From: Nitrobacter winogradskyi Nb-255
Lineage (GTDB): Bacteria > Pseudomonadota > Alphaproteobacteria > Rhizobiales > Xanthobacteraceae
Assembly: GCF_000012725.1 (NCBI RefSeq)
Contig: NC_007406.1
Coordinates: forward strand, 2,570,001 to 2,634,000
Direction: 5' to 3'
Length of the DNA: 64,000 nt
Shown here: positions 17,441 through 26,127 of the stretch, piece after piece
Position numbering within the stretch: the stretch's first letter is position 1
How the letters are laid out: each line of letters begins with the position of its first letter
Position numbers and translations under genes: made by a program
Notes under the pieces: generated by a model
What the model saw: the letters and a program-made list of their open reading frames with translations, nothing else
Told to the model about the DNA's origin: nothing
Database searches by the model: none

Positions 17441-17710
17441 GTGCTGCAAAATCTCGGCCGGGTCTTTCTGGCGATCGTTATCCCGATATATCTGGGTTAT
17501 GTCCGCGCATCCTTGAATGTTTTTGACGTCTACCTGATCCTGGCCGCTTCATGGTCGCTATGGGCATATGGGCAGCCGGGACCACGGGAGCTTTGGGAGA
17601 GTGGCGGCATCATCGCGGTTCTGAAAGGCTGGCTTGTGATGGTATTCGCTATCCTGCTGGTCGCCGGACCGGCCTATGGAGTCGGCTATCTCATTGCCAA
17701 ATATATCTGA
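17441..17710 (+). CDS. Small membrane protein of unknown function
   Basis: 89 residues starting at GTG 17441 (LQNLGRVFLAIVIPIYLGY). Three hydrophobic segments: ~5-20, ~27-42 and ~62-86 (WLVMVFAILLVAGPAYGVGYLIA). No family recognised. The downstream prmA starts 53 nt later on the same strand, so they may share a transcript. Regular codon use supports it being real. Confidence 0.6.
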   Translation: MLQNLGRVFLAIVIPIYLGYVRASLNVFDVYLILAASWSLWAYGQPGPRELWESGGIIAVLKGWLVMVFAILLVAGPAYGVGYLIAKYI

Positions 17711-17762
17711 GTTAAGGTCCTCCGGGATCCTTACCCTTCCCCGGATATGCTCTGGACTGCCG

Positions 17763-18659
17763 ATGACCACTGAAATTTCGCCGGCGACGAGCCGCGCCGC
17801 CTTCGCCATCGGGGCGGAGCAAGTCGCGCGGCGGGCCGTCGATTTCCTGAGCGAGAGCCTGGAGGACGGCGAAACCGCGGTGACCGCGTTCGAACGCAGC
17901 GACGGCTGCTGGAGCGTCGCGGTTCACTTCGCCGACCCGCCGGATGAAGCGCGTGTCCGCGCGCTGGTCGCTCTCGCCGCCGGCGATGACGTCGCCCGGA
18001 CCGTCGTCTTTGACACCATCGCCGCCAGGGATTGGGTCGAGGCCAGCCTCGAAGGGTTGGCGCCGGTCCCCGCCGGGCGCTTCATCGTCCACGGCCGGCA
18101 TGACCGCGACCGCGTGCCGCCGAACAAACTGGCGATCGAGATCGAGGCCGCGCTGGCGTTCGGCACCGGCCATCACGGCACCACCCGAGGCTGCCTGCTG
18201 CTCCTCGATCACGTTCTCCGCGCCAGGATGCCGCGACGCGTCCTCGATCTTGGCGCAGGGACAGGTGTTCTGGCCATCGCCGCCGCCAAGGCGCTGCACC
18301 GGAGCGTGCTGGCCAGCGATATCGACCCGCGCTCGGCGACGGTGGCGCGGGAAAACGCTACGCTGAACGGAGTCGGCAGTCTTGTCTGGTCGATCCGCGC
18401 GACCGGCTTTTCCGCGCCGTTGTTTCGCGCGCGCGCGCCGTTCGATCTGGTGCTGGCGAACATTCTCGCCAACCCGCTGCGGCGGATGGCTCCGGCCATG
18501 GCGCGCCATCTCGCGCCCGAAGCCATGGTGATCCTCTCCGGGCTGCTGCCGCAGCATACCCGCGGCGTCATCGCGGCCTACCGCGCGCAGGGGCTGGTGT
18601 TGATCCGGCAGTTGCGGATCGACGGATGGTGCAGCCTGCTGATGCAGAACAGAGGGTGA
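17763..18659 (+). CDS. prmA: Ribosomal protein L11 methyltransferase PrmA
   Basis: Trimethylates L11. 298 residues from ATG 17763 (MTTEISPATSRAAFAIG). N-terminal L11-recognition domain (~1-115), then the SAM-binding domain: FGTGHHGTTRGCLLLL, motif I VLDLGAGTGVLAIAAAK, ASDIDPRSATVARENATLNG, and the characteristic LANILANPLRRMAP. In-frame sequence upstream of 17763 overlaps the preceding gene and is not family-like. The M24 peptidase follows. Confidence 0.94.
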   Translation: MTTEISPATSRAAFAIGAEQVARRAVDFLSESLEDGETAVTAFERSDGCWSVAVHFADPPDEARVRALVALAAGDDVARTVVFDTIAARDWVEASLEGLAPVPAGRFIVHGRHDRDRVPPNKLAIEIEAALAFGTGHHGTTRGCLLLLDHVLRARMPRRVLDLGAGTGVLAIAAAKALHRSVLASDIDPRSATVARENATLNGVGSLVWSIRATGFSAPLFRARAPFDLVLANILANPLRRMAPAMARHLAPEAMVILSGLLPQHTRGVIAAYRAQGLVLIRQLRIDGWCSLLMQNRG

Positions 18660-18666
18660 CTCGCCG

Positions 18667-18720
18667 GCTTGTTGCATGGCTGCACGCGAACGGGGTCCAC
18701 TTCGCTCGAAAACGCTATAT
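18667..18720. repeat. Dispersed repeat fragment in front of the M24 peptidase gene
   Basis: GCACGCGAACGGGGTCCACTTCGCTCGAAAACGCTATA is the right half of the composite element. It keeps the peptidase frame open leftward to 18626 and would add 35 artificial residues if an upstream start were used. Confidence 0.7.
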
Positions 18721-18730
18721 GATGCCGGCA

Positions 18731-20560
18731 ATGTTCGAGGCCTATTTCCAGACATTCGAGGATCCCGAAGGTGGCGTCGCGCTGACCGCCCGCCTCGCCG
18801 CGTTTCGCGAGGAGCTGGCGCGGCGGCAACTGACCGGATTTGTGATCCCTCGTGCCGACCGGCAGCAGAACGAGTACGTCCCGCCTTCCGAGGAGCGGCT
18901 GGCATGGCTCACCGGCTTCACCGGATCGGCCGGCCTTGCGATCGTGCTCGCGACGAAAGCCGCGGTGTTCGTCGACGGCCGCTACACCTTGCAGGCGGCG
19001 CAACAGGTGGATGTCCGGGCCTGGAGCATCGCCTCGCTGGTCGATCCGCCGCCGGAGAGCTGGCTGGCGGAGCATCTCGCGGCCGGCGACCGCCTCGGCT
19101 ACGATCCCTGGCTCCACACCTCGGCGGCGGTAGAGCGTCTTGCAAAGGCCTGTGCGAAAGCCGGCGCCGAACTGGTGCCGGTCGACAGCAACCCGATCGA
19201 CAGCGTCTGGACCGACCGCCCCGCGCCGCCGCTCGGCCCGGTCACGATCCACGACGCGGCATTCGCCGGCGAAGCGGAGGCCGACAAGCTCGCGCGGATC
19301 CGCGCCGAGATGACAAAGCTCGGCGTCGATGCGCTGGTGCTGTCGGATTCCCACGCGGTGGCGTGGACCTTCAACATCCGCGGCGCGGATGTCTCGCATA
19401 CGCCGCTGCCTTTGTCCTACGCGCTGGCGCCGAAGGACGGCCGCCCCACGATCTTCATCGACCGCCGCAAACTCTCCGACAGCGCGCGCTCTCATCTCGA
19501 ACGCAACGCCGATGTGCGCGAGCCGGATGAACTGACCGACGCGCTGACGAGGACGGCCCAATCCGGCGCGGCGATCGCGCTCGACAAAGCCACCGCCGCC
19601 GACGCATTGAGCCGCCTGATCACGTCCGCCGGCGGCAAGCCGGTGGGCGGCAACGATCCAGTCGCGCTGTTGAAGGCAGTAAAGAACCCGACCGAGATCG
19701 CGGGCGCGCGCGCCGCGCATCGGCGCGACGCCGTGGCGCTGGCGCGGTTTCTCGCCTGGATCGACCGCGAGGCGCCGAAGGGCACGCTGACCGAAATCGA
19801 CGCGGTCGAGGCGCTGGAGACTTTTCGCCGCGAGACCGGCGCGCTGAAGGACGTCTCCTTTCCCACCATCTCGGGCACCGGGCCGAACGGCGCCATCGTT
19901 CACTACCGCGTCACCCGCAAGAGCAACCGCCGCATCGTACCCGGTGACCTGCTGCTGATCGACTCCGGCGCGCAATACGAGGACGGCACCACCGACGTCA
20001 CCCGCACCATCGCGATCGGCGATCCGACCGACGAAATGCGCGACCGCTTCACCCGCGTGCTGCGCGGCCATATCGCCATCGCCCGCGCGGTGTTTCCCGA
20101 CGGCGCCACCGGCGCGCAACTCGATACGCTGGCGCGGCAGTTTCTCTGGCAGGCCGGCCTCGACTTCGAGCACGGCACCGGCCACGGCGTCGGCAGCTAT
20201 CTGTCGGTGCATGAAGGCCCGGCGCGGATTTCGAAGCTTGGCACCACGCCGCTCAGGCGCGGCATGATCCTGTCCAACGAGCCGGGCTATTACAAGCGCG
20301 ACGCGTTCGGCATCCGGATCGAAAACCTGGTGCTGGTGACGGAAGCCGGGATTGCCGGCGCTGAGAAGCCCATGAACAGCTTCGAGACCCTGACGCTGGC
20401 CCCGATCGACCGCCGCCTGATCGATCACCGCATCAGCAAGAAAGAGGTGGCGTGGCTCAACGACTATCACGCCCGCGTCCGCCGCGAGGTGCGCCCGCAT
20501 CTCGACGAGGCCACGAAACTCTGGCTCGACGCCGCGACCGAGCCGTTTTCTCTGGAATAG
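18731..20560 (+). CDS. pepP: M24 family metallopeptidase (Xaa-Pro aminopeptidase)
   Basis: Cleaves N-terminal residues ahead of proline. About 609 residues, the long eukaryote-like form with two creatinase-type N-terminal domains (FVIPRADRQQNEYVPPSEER) and a C-terminal pita-bread domain. Metal ligands are seen in LIDSGAQYEDGTTDVTRT (two D), GTGHGVG (H), SNEPGYY (E) and GIRIENLV (E). I start it at ATG 18731 (MFEAYFQTFEDP), matching relatives; ATGs at 18719 and 18722 lie at the edge of a dispersed repeat. Confidence 0.9.
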   Translation: MFEAYFQTFEDPEGGVALTARLAAFREELARRQLTGFVIPRADRQQNEYVPPSEERLAWLTGFTGSAGLAIVLATKAAVFVDGRYTLQAAQQVDVRAWSIASLVDPPPESWLAEHLAAGDRLGYDPWLHTSAAVERLAKACAKAGAELVPVDSNPIDSVWTDRPAPPLGPVTIHDAAFAGEAEADKLARIRAEMTKLGVDALVLSDSHAVAWTFNIRGADVSHTPLPLSYALAPKDGRPTIFIDRRKLSDSARSHLERNADVREPDELTDALTRTAQSGAAIALDKATAADALSRLITSAGGKPVGGNDPVALLKAVKNPTEIAGARAAHRRDAVALARFLAWIDREAPKGTLTEIDAVEALETFRRETGALKDVSFPTISGTGPNGAIVHYRVTRKSNRRIVPGDLLLIDSGAQYEDGTTDVTRTIAIGDPTDEMRDRFTRVLRGHIAIARAVFPDGATGAQLDTLARQFLWQAGLDFEHGTGHGVGSYLSVHEGPARISKLGTTPLRRGMILSNEPGYYKRDAFGIRIENLVLVTEAGIAGAEKPMNSFETLTLAPIDRRLIDHRISKKEVAWLNDYHARVRREVRPHLDEATKLWLDAATEPFSLE

Positions 20561-20698
20561 CGCGCGCAGATCGTTGCGAGCTTCCTTGCCTGGAGCAGGA
20601 CAAACAGAGCTGTTGCACCGTCCACCGATCAAGCAAACCTTGCTCGATGCTATCAAGAATTTTATTATTGAAGACCGTAAGATTTGGAATCTCACCCT

Positions 20699-20806
20699 AG
20701 AGCGTTTTCAAGCGAAGTGGATACCGGTTCGCGTGAAGAATACGCGTCAAAACAACAATATAGAGCCTCGCTTCTGATTACATCAGAAGCGAAAAGGCTC
20801 TAAACA
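20699..20806. repeat. Dispersed composite repeat, inverted orientation
   Basis: AGAGCGTTTTCAAGCGAAGTGGATACCGGTTCGCGTGAAGAA..ACGCGTCAAAACAA, then the palindrome GCCTCGCTTCTGAT..ATCAGAAGCGAAAAGGC. It is the reverse complement arrangement of the copies at 22226 and 24868. It occupies most of the gap 20561-20842. Confidence 0.8.
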
Positions 20807-20842
20807 AAAAATCATACTGAAAACGAACAAGAGGCGCATGTC

Positions 20843-21952
20843 ATGAACCGACTGCTGATGATCTGCATCACTTTGGTGATGTCTGTTTGGTGGTCCGACG
20901 CAAACGCACGCGGCCCCTTCGGATCGATCAAGATCGCGGGATGGTCTGGCGGCGCATACACGGACAACAAAACAGGCGAGTTCTCGAACTGCATCGTAAG
21001 CGCGACTTACAAGAGCGGAATTACCTTTGGAATTGTGGTCACGAAAAAGCTTGAATGGCTATTGGCGTTTACTCACAAGCGCTGGAATCTGGCTCCTAAG
21101 GAGAAATTTCCAATCGCATTGAGTTTTGATGGCCGCAACACCTTCAACGTTATTGGGGTGTCTCTCTCGACGAATACTGTGTTCGTGCCAATGCCGGACA
21201 ACTCAGCCGTTATTCGCTCGTTCCGCAGCGCGCAGATCATGTCGGCGATTGCTCAAGGAAACGTCTTTCAGTTCCGTTTAACAGGTACTTCAGCAGTTTT
21301 GCCCGCAATGGTTACGTGCGCAAAAACAATAAATGCAAGAGGGTTGGCGGCTGCAACCGATTTCGTCGCCCCTCATCAGCCTGCTATCACGCCTCCATCG
21401 ATGGGCCCCCAGAGAACGACGGCAACCTTATCAAGCACCCAACCGAATTCGGCTCATGAGAACTCTACGGAATTGCAATTCGAGGCCATGCAAATCGCAT
21501 CCAACTTTATCCTGAAAGCGTCCCTGGACCACCCATCTTTGCTTCGTCGCGAGGACACACCTCTATCGATTGCATCGACAGGAGCCGGATGGAAGGCCAA
21601 CGATGCTACCGGCTTCGTTCGAATCATTCCCGCCAAGCAAAACATGACGGGCCTTGATGTTGCCGCAACCATTGTTGGAAACGATGCCAAGGAGTGCAAG
21701 GGCAAGTTCGCATCGGCACGCAACAGCGAGCTGATCGATAGCGAGGTTGTTTTTCGCGGCATGTCCTCTTGTGAGGATTCGAAAGGTTCTGTGGTCGCAG
21801 AGTATTTTGTTTTTCCGCGGAAGAAGGGCGGGTTCATATTGTTCTCTGTACTCACGCCGACGAAAACAGGTTCGCAACAAACACAGGCCCAGAATCGCGA
21901 GGAGATGAATGCCGGTTTCCGGCAAGCGGCTTATACCTCACTGACAAAATGA
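20843..21952 (+). CDS. Predicted secreted protein of unknown function
   Basis: 369 residues. Signal peptide MNRLLMICITLVMSVWWSDANA with cleavage expected near ANA-RG (~22). The first half (GSIKIAGWSGGAYTDNKTGEFSNCIVSATYKSG) resembles a beta-rich secreted domain with one conserved-looking Cys pair (C near 50, C near 158). A Pro/Thr/Ser-rich linker (~175-205) leads to a second globular half with paired cysteines (DAKECKGK, MSSCEDS). I do not recognise the family. Codon use is visibly less GC-biased than in the housekeeping genes nearby, and it is flanked by repeats and an IS element, which suggests acquisition. Confidence 0.7.
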   Translation: MNRLLMICITLVMSVWWSDANARGPFGSIKIAGWSGGAYTDNKTGEFSNCIVSATYKSGITFGIVVTKKLEWLLAFTHKRWNLAPKEKFPIALSFDGRNTFNVIGVSLSTNTVFVPMPDNSAVIRSFRSAQIMSAIAQGNVFQFRLTGTSAVLPAMVTCAKTINARGLAAATDFVAPHQPAITPPSMGPQRTTATLSSTQPNSAHENSTELQFEAMQIASNFILKASLDHPSLLRREDTPLSIASTGAGWKANDATGFVRIIPAKQNMTGLDVAATIVGNDAKECKGKFASARNSELIDSEVVFRGMSSCEDSKGSVVAEYFVFPRKKGGFILFSVLTPTKTGSQQTQAQNREEMNAGFRQAAYTSLTK

Positions 21953-22225
21953 GCCTGAGCGTTTGACCCCGGTGTTTGATGGCGCAGTCTTTCTCAAGGA
22001 TGGAAGAATACGCGACGCCGGGTTCACCACGGGAGCGCGATCCATCGCATGGCGACCATCGGTCAATCGCCTCGCGGATATCACACTTGCAACGGCTGTG
22101 TTGCCTTGAGCAACGCAACCAGTTGACCTTGATGGTTTGTCCCGGTTTTTCGGAATATCTTGTCGAGTAGATGCGATCCATCAAACCATTGTCATTCATG
22201 CGAGTCCGAATCTCATTTCTGGTTC
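21953..22225. other. Gene-free stretch before repeat and IS630 element
   Basis: No ORF with coding character was found on either strand. A minus-strand frame at 21852-22199 has no recognisable motif. The remainder of the gap up to the IS is the repeat at 22226-22325. Confidence 0.5.
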
Positions 22226-22325
22226 CAGAGCCTTTCCGCTTCTGATGGAATCAGAAGCGAGGCTCTATAATCTTGCCGCGTTTTCTTCACGCGAACCGGT
22301 GTCCACTTCGCTCGAAAACGCTCTA
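22226..22325. repeat. Dispersed composite repeat, target of IS630 insertion
   Basis: AGAGCCTTTCCGCTTCTGATGGAATCAGAAGCGAGGCTCT hairpin followed by CGCGTTTTCTTCACGCGAACCGGTGTCCACTTCGCTCGAAAACGCTCTA. The IS630 element begins right at its end, in the final TA (22324-22325). Confidence 0.8.
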
Positions 22326-23372
22326 GAGCATGATGAGTTTAGATTTGGTTGTATCCTGCATTGACGAAGTAGTTGGCGCATTCAGCCGGTGCAACGGTTT
22401 CGAGGATCGGAGCGATAGCATTGTAGACGGCCTCGGTGGTCCGCTGCGCGGCTTTGCGTAGCCAGTGTTTGAACTTGGCAAAGAACTGCTCGATCGGGTT
22501 CAGATCAGGCGAGTATTTCGACAGGTAGAAGAGCCGGGCACCGGCGGCACGGATGACGCGACGCACGGCGCTGGCCTTGTGCGAGCCGAGGTTGTCCATA
22601 ATGACGATGTCGCCGTGCCGCAGGGTCGGGACCAGAACCTTCTCGATGTAGAGAAGGAAGGCTTCGCCGTTGATCGGCCCCTCGATGAACCACGGCGCGG
22701 TGATGCGATCGTGGCGCAGAGCGGCCATAAAGGTCATGGTCTGCCAGCGGCCATGCGGCACCTTGGCTCTGATGCGTTGACCGCGCGGCGCCCAGCCCCG
22801 CAGCGGCGCCATATTGGTTTTGGTCCAGGTCTCATCGATGAACACCAGCCGAGTGGGATCAATCCGATCTCGATACTTGGTCCATTGCGCTCGCCGACGG
22901 GCGACATCGGGACGATCCTGCTCTGCAGCAATCAGCGTCTTTTTTTGTAACTGAGCTTCACAGCGTGAACGAACTCCCACATCGTGCGGTAATCGACCTT
23001 AAGGCCACGCTCGGCAAGTTCGGCCACCAGCCCGCGCACGGTAAAGTCCTTTCGGCACCGTTGCAGCAGCCATTCGCGGTGCGGCCCCGCAATCTTCTTT
23101 GGCCTATAGCCGCCGATCTGGCTTGGCGCGACGCTGCCGGTCTCGTGGAAGCGTTGTACCCAGTTGATCGCCGTGCTGATGCCCACCCCAAACTGGGCCG
23201 CAGCCTGATGCCGCGACAGGCCGCCTTTAACGACAGCACGCACTACCCGCTCACGAAGGTCGTTCGAATAGGCTCGTCCCATCCATGCTGGCCTCCTTCC
23301 CAGTCAGCATGTTGAATCAGATGAATTCTGATTTGGGAATCTCAATCGATTCAAAATAAACCCATCCCGCTC
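22326..23372 (-). mobile_element. IS630-family insertion sequence (1047 bp)
   Basis: Bounded by TA dinucleotides at 22324-22325 and 23373-23374, the target duplication of IS630/Tc1-type elements. Inverted ends: GAGCATGATGAGTTTA at the left, and GAGCGGGATGGGTTTA read inward from the right. It contains one transposase split over two frames on minus. Confidence 0.88.
22339..23282 (-). CDS. IS630-family transposase, two frames joined by -1 frameshift
   Basis: Frame A (22932-23282, 116 residues, MGRAYSNDLRERVVRAVVKGG) holds the HTH domain and ends shortly after an A7 run (plus-strand T7 at 22940-22946). Frame B (to 22339) holds the DDE core: VFIDETWTKTNM (D), DIVIMDNLGSHK (D) and SPDLNPIEQFFAKFKHWL (E). 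A -1 slip on A7 reads ...LSYKKKTLIAAEQDRPDVARR, which is the family sequence, with no stop. Both a programmed frameshift and a one-base inactivating indel would fit. Many relatives of this group are annotated as frameshifted, so I favour programmed. Confidence 0.88.
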
Positions 23373-23518
23373 TAGTTCAGCAATTTTTCGTTGCAGACCT
23401 GCAACAGGTCAATGCCCTCGCAGACAGGCATGAAGAGATCACCGGCATATGCCGGTAGTCACCATGGAGCAGTCTGACATCTTGGCCGCGACCTACCTCA
23501 AGTCCAGGGCTGCGCCAA

Positions 23519-24843
23519 ATGAACACCACCACTCGTCTCTCCACTCTCCTGCTAAGCACCGCGGCCTTTGTCGCGGTTGCGTGCGGGGCATCCCTCGCCG
23601 CCGACGAAAACAGCCTTCAGCATCGGCTGGCCCAGCTTGAGCGAGAAAATGCGACACTGACGCGGGAGAATGCCGCGCTTCGGTTGAACCGCAAATTGGC
23701 GCGCGAGAACGTCGCGCTACGCAAGTCGTCCCCGGAGCGCGCGGCGCCTGCGGCCGCGCCATCGCCCGGCACAAGCGTGCGCGATGCCTATGCTGCCGAT
23801 TTCCCGGTCGCGTACAAGGCTCTCCCCGTGGAAACGCAGGGACAGTTTCGTTTCTGGGGCGAAGGCGGCGCCATATGGAGCGGCGGCGATCCCGTGACGA
23901 CCCCTTACTCTTTGAGGGGTTTCTCGAGTGATCTTAACTTTGGTTTCGGCGCCGCTGGAGGCCCGCCCAACAGGCTGTTCAACCTCACGCCGAAGGTCGG
24001 CTGGGAGGCCGCCGCCGGCTTCGATTATCGTTTCGCGGGTTCACCCTGGCACGTCAGCGGCGAGTTCAGGTACGGGCAGGCCAGGGGAAGCGGCGCCGAC
24101 GCATCCGCGGGCACGATCGATCCGGCTGTTCTGGCCTTGCTCGCGGCAGCCAATCCCGTGTTTGCGGGGGTCGCGATAGGCGGCAGTCAAACCATCGCTG
24201 CGAGCCACCGGGAAGATCGATGGCAGGCCGACATCGCGCTGGGTTATGATGCACTTGGCGGCCCTCCCATGCCATGCAGATCAAGGGCGGCTTGCGTATC
24301 GCCGAACTGGTCGGGCGCACGACCCTCATCGATCGAGGCCAAACCTACATGCGGTTTCCAGCGCCGGTGGATATCGGCCTCGGCATACCGATCCAGAGCA
24401 TTGATAACAGCACGACGTCGACCCTGAACCAGCGGAGCAGCTTTTTCGGCGCTGGCCCGCGAGTCGGCGTCGAAGGATTTGTTCCTCTGGGCGGTGGCTG
24501 GGCTTTCGATTATCTCGGTGACGCCGCTATCCTGTTCGGCAGTCAGAAACTGACCAGCACGTCGACCGTGACGACGACGATCTCCCCTGCATTCTTAGCC
24601 ATCTTGGCAGGAGGAGGCACAAATACGGCGACGACTGTTCGGGACCAGCGGTTCGCCGCCGTCTTCAATACCGATCTTCAGCTCGGCGTGTCCTATTGGT
24701 TCAATCCAAATGTCAGGATCAGCGCCAGCTATCGGCTTGATGCCTATTTCAACGCGTTCAACGCCACCCTGGATCCGAATACCAGGGACACCATCAGCCG
24801 CTACATACACGGGCCACGCCTGCGCGTGACGGCGCAATTCTGA
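23519..24843 (+). pseudogene. Outer-membrane beta-barrel protein, frameshifted
   Basis: Signal peptide (LLLSTAAFVAVACGASLAAD), then a short coiled coil (LQHRLAQLERENATLTRENAALRLNRK) and a long barrel domain starting QGQFRFWGEGGAIWSGGD. It resembles MOMP-like/Lpg1974-type pore-forming outer membrane proteins. Frame changes by one base near 24262-24275: the first frame runs off into MPCRSRAAC, while the other continues the barrel (MQIKGGLRIAELVGRTT) to a proper aromatic C-terminus, LRVTAQF. A single-base deletion explains it. It may be broken in this strain or reflect a sequencing error in the CCCTCCCATGCCATG region. Confidence 0.8.
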
Positions 24844-24867
24844 TCGGCGTTGCCCCACCGTCGCGTT

Positions 24868-24977
24868 AGAGCCTTTTCGCTTCTGATAGAATCAGAAGCG
24901 AGGCTCTATGATCTTGTTTTGACGCGTTTTCTTCACGCGAACCGGTTTCCACTTCGCTCGAAAACGCTATAGAGCGT
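24868..24977. repeat. Dispersed composite repeat
   Basis: AGAGCCTTTTCGCTTCTGATAGAATCAGAAGCGAGGCTCT hairpin, then GACGCGTTTTCTTCACGCGAACCGGTTTCCACTTCGCTCGAAAACGCTATAGAGCG. Nearly identical to the copy at 22226. The 372-nt gap 24844-25215 contains this and the cspA terminator. Confidence 0.85.
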
Positions 24978-25045
24978 CCCTGGACGAAAAACGCGGTGCG
25001 TGAAGCCGGATCGCGGACGACGTGGGTCGCGATAGCGCTTTCTCC

Positions 25046-25080
25046 CAAATAAAAAGCCCCGTCATTGCTGACGAGGCTCC
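25046..25080 (-). terminator. Intrinsic terminator downstream of cspA
   Basis: On minus: AGCCTCGTCA-GCAA-TGACGGGGCT followed by TTTTTATTT (plus 25049-25078). It lies about 140 nt past the cspA stop. Confidence 0.75.
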
Positions 25081-25215
25081 AGTCTGTTCGTGAAACGAGG
25101 CGGACAATCTGAAAGCGCGTCCCGGTCCATCCGCGGGTCACGGCGCTTTACGATTCCGCGTATGATGCGCCGGTATCATCACAAAGAGATGACAGGCGGC
25201 GCGACCATGCGTTTA

Positions 25216-25425
25216 TTACGCGAGTGAAAGGTTCTCGGCGCTGACCTTGCCGCGCATCTTGTCGGTCTTCAGCTCGAAGTTGACCTGCTGGCCTTCATTC
25301 AGGCCGCTGAGGCCCGCGCGCTCCACCGCGCTGATGTGCACGAACACGTCGTTGCCGCCGTCGTTCGGCTGGATGAAGCCAAAACCCTTCTGGCCGTTAA
25401 ACCACTTCACAGTACCTGTCGTCAT
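25216..25425 (-). CDS. cspA: Cold-shock domain protein (CspA family)
   Basis: 69-residue single cold-shock domain binding single-stranded [26 protein letters not shown] with RNP1 (KGFGFI) and RNP2 (DVFVHI) intact. I start at ATG 25425; the frame is open for 22 more codons upstream but the CSD begins at [10 protein letters not shown] long 5' untranslated region is possible (nearest upstream gene is >200 nt away), as is common for csp genes. The symbol is generic. Confidence 0.94.
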   Translation of the reverse strand: MTTGTVKWFNGQKGFGFIQPNDGGNDVFVHISAVERAGLSGLNEGQQVNFELKTDKMRGKVSAENLSLA

Positions 25426-25662
25426 CGGAGTCGTCCTTGTTCCAAAGCGCACACATGCGCGTTTTCGCGCACGATTGCGCGAACCATCCAATCTCAGCGA
25501 TGTCTTTGGAAAGGAGCCGTCGTCTTAAGGAAGACCTGCGGCGCGCTCTAACAAAACCAATGCCGGCAATCGAACACCACCATCATGGCATTTTCCGCCG
25601 TAAACCGCAACTCCGGCGCTACCGCTCTGGCATTTCGGCGGATCATGACTATATTGGGCCTC

Positions 25663-25956
25663 ATGACCAAGTCTCCGCCGAGCCCGGCACAACTGGCCCG
25701 CAACGAACGGATGCGCACGGCCGCCATCGAGGGCGCCAAAGCGCGCGCCGATATCGAAGCCCGCGACGTCGCCATACGCAAGAACATGGAGCGCCTGCGC
25801 GCCCTGCGGCTTGCGAAGGAAGCCGAAGAGGCGGCGAAACCCAAGCCAGCTAAGCCGGTCAAGGCATCGGCCCGGGGCAAGAAGGCCGCGCCCAAACAAA
25901 CCGCCAAGCTGTCGGACTTCCTCGCCTCGCAAAGAAGCACCGGCCGGACCACCTGA
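25663..25956 (+). CDS. Conserved small Lys/Ala-rich protein, function unknown
   Basis: 97 residues from ATG 25663 (MTKSPPSPAQLARNERMRTAAIEGAK). Helical, charged middle (ARADIEARDVAIRKNMERLRALRLAKEAEE), then a Lys/Pro/Ala tail (KPKPAKPVKASARGKKAAPK) and a conserved-looking end KLSDFLASQ. Proteins of this pattern occur in Bradyrhizobium relatives with no known role. An upstream ATG (25585) would add 26 non-helical residues and is less likely. A strong terminator follows. Confidence 0.7.
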   Translation: MTKSPPSPAQLARNERMRTAAIEGAKARADIEARDVAIRKNMERLRALRLAKEAEEAAKPKPAKPVKASARGKKAAPKQTAKLSDFLASQRSTGRTT

Positions 25957-25993
25957 ACCGGCCGCGTTGACCCAGCGAGAAATTAAACAGAAT

Positions 25994-26026
25994 CTAAAAA
26001 GCCCCGGATGGTTCCGGGGCTTTTCG
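25994..26026 (+). terminator. Strong intrinsic terminator
   Basis: AAAAGCCCCGGA-TGGT-TCCGGGGCTTTT (25997-26024): a 12-bp stem with T-run, 40 nt after the 25663 gene. It is nearly symmetrical and could act on both strands. Confidence 0.88.
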
Positions 26027-26057
26027 CGTTCCGCGGTCATGCGGGGGACCTTCAGGC

Positions 26058-26127
26058 GAGCATGATCCGGTCCGAAAACCGGCGCCCACTTTGCGCTGGC
26101 GCGGCCCTTCGGGTCGGGGTCATGCTC
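26058..26127. repeat. Dispersed palindromic repeat (GAGCATGAT type)
   Basis: GAGCATGATCCGGTCCGAAAACCGGCGCCC..TTTGCGCTGGCGCGGCCCTTCGGGTCGGGGTCATGCTC. Its right edge touches the ahcY stop codon (26126-26128). Confidence 0.75.

Noticed and set aside
18578-20695. 705-codon minus-strand ORF opposite the M24 peptidase
   Set aside because: Long only because of GC-rich codon structure on the other strand; the plus strand has all M24 metal ligands.
21852-22199. Minus-strand ORF before the IS630 element as a transposase remnant
   Set aside because: No transposase motif could be recognised in any frame.
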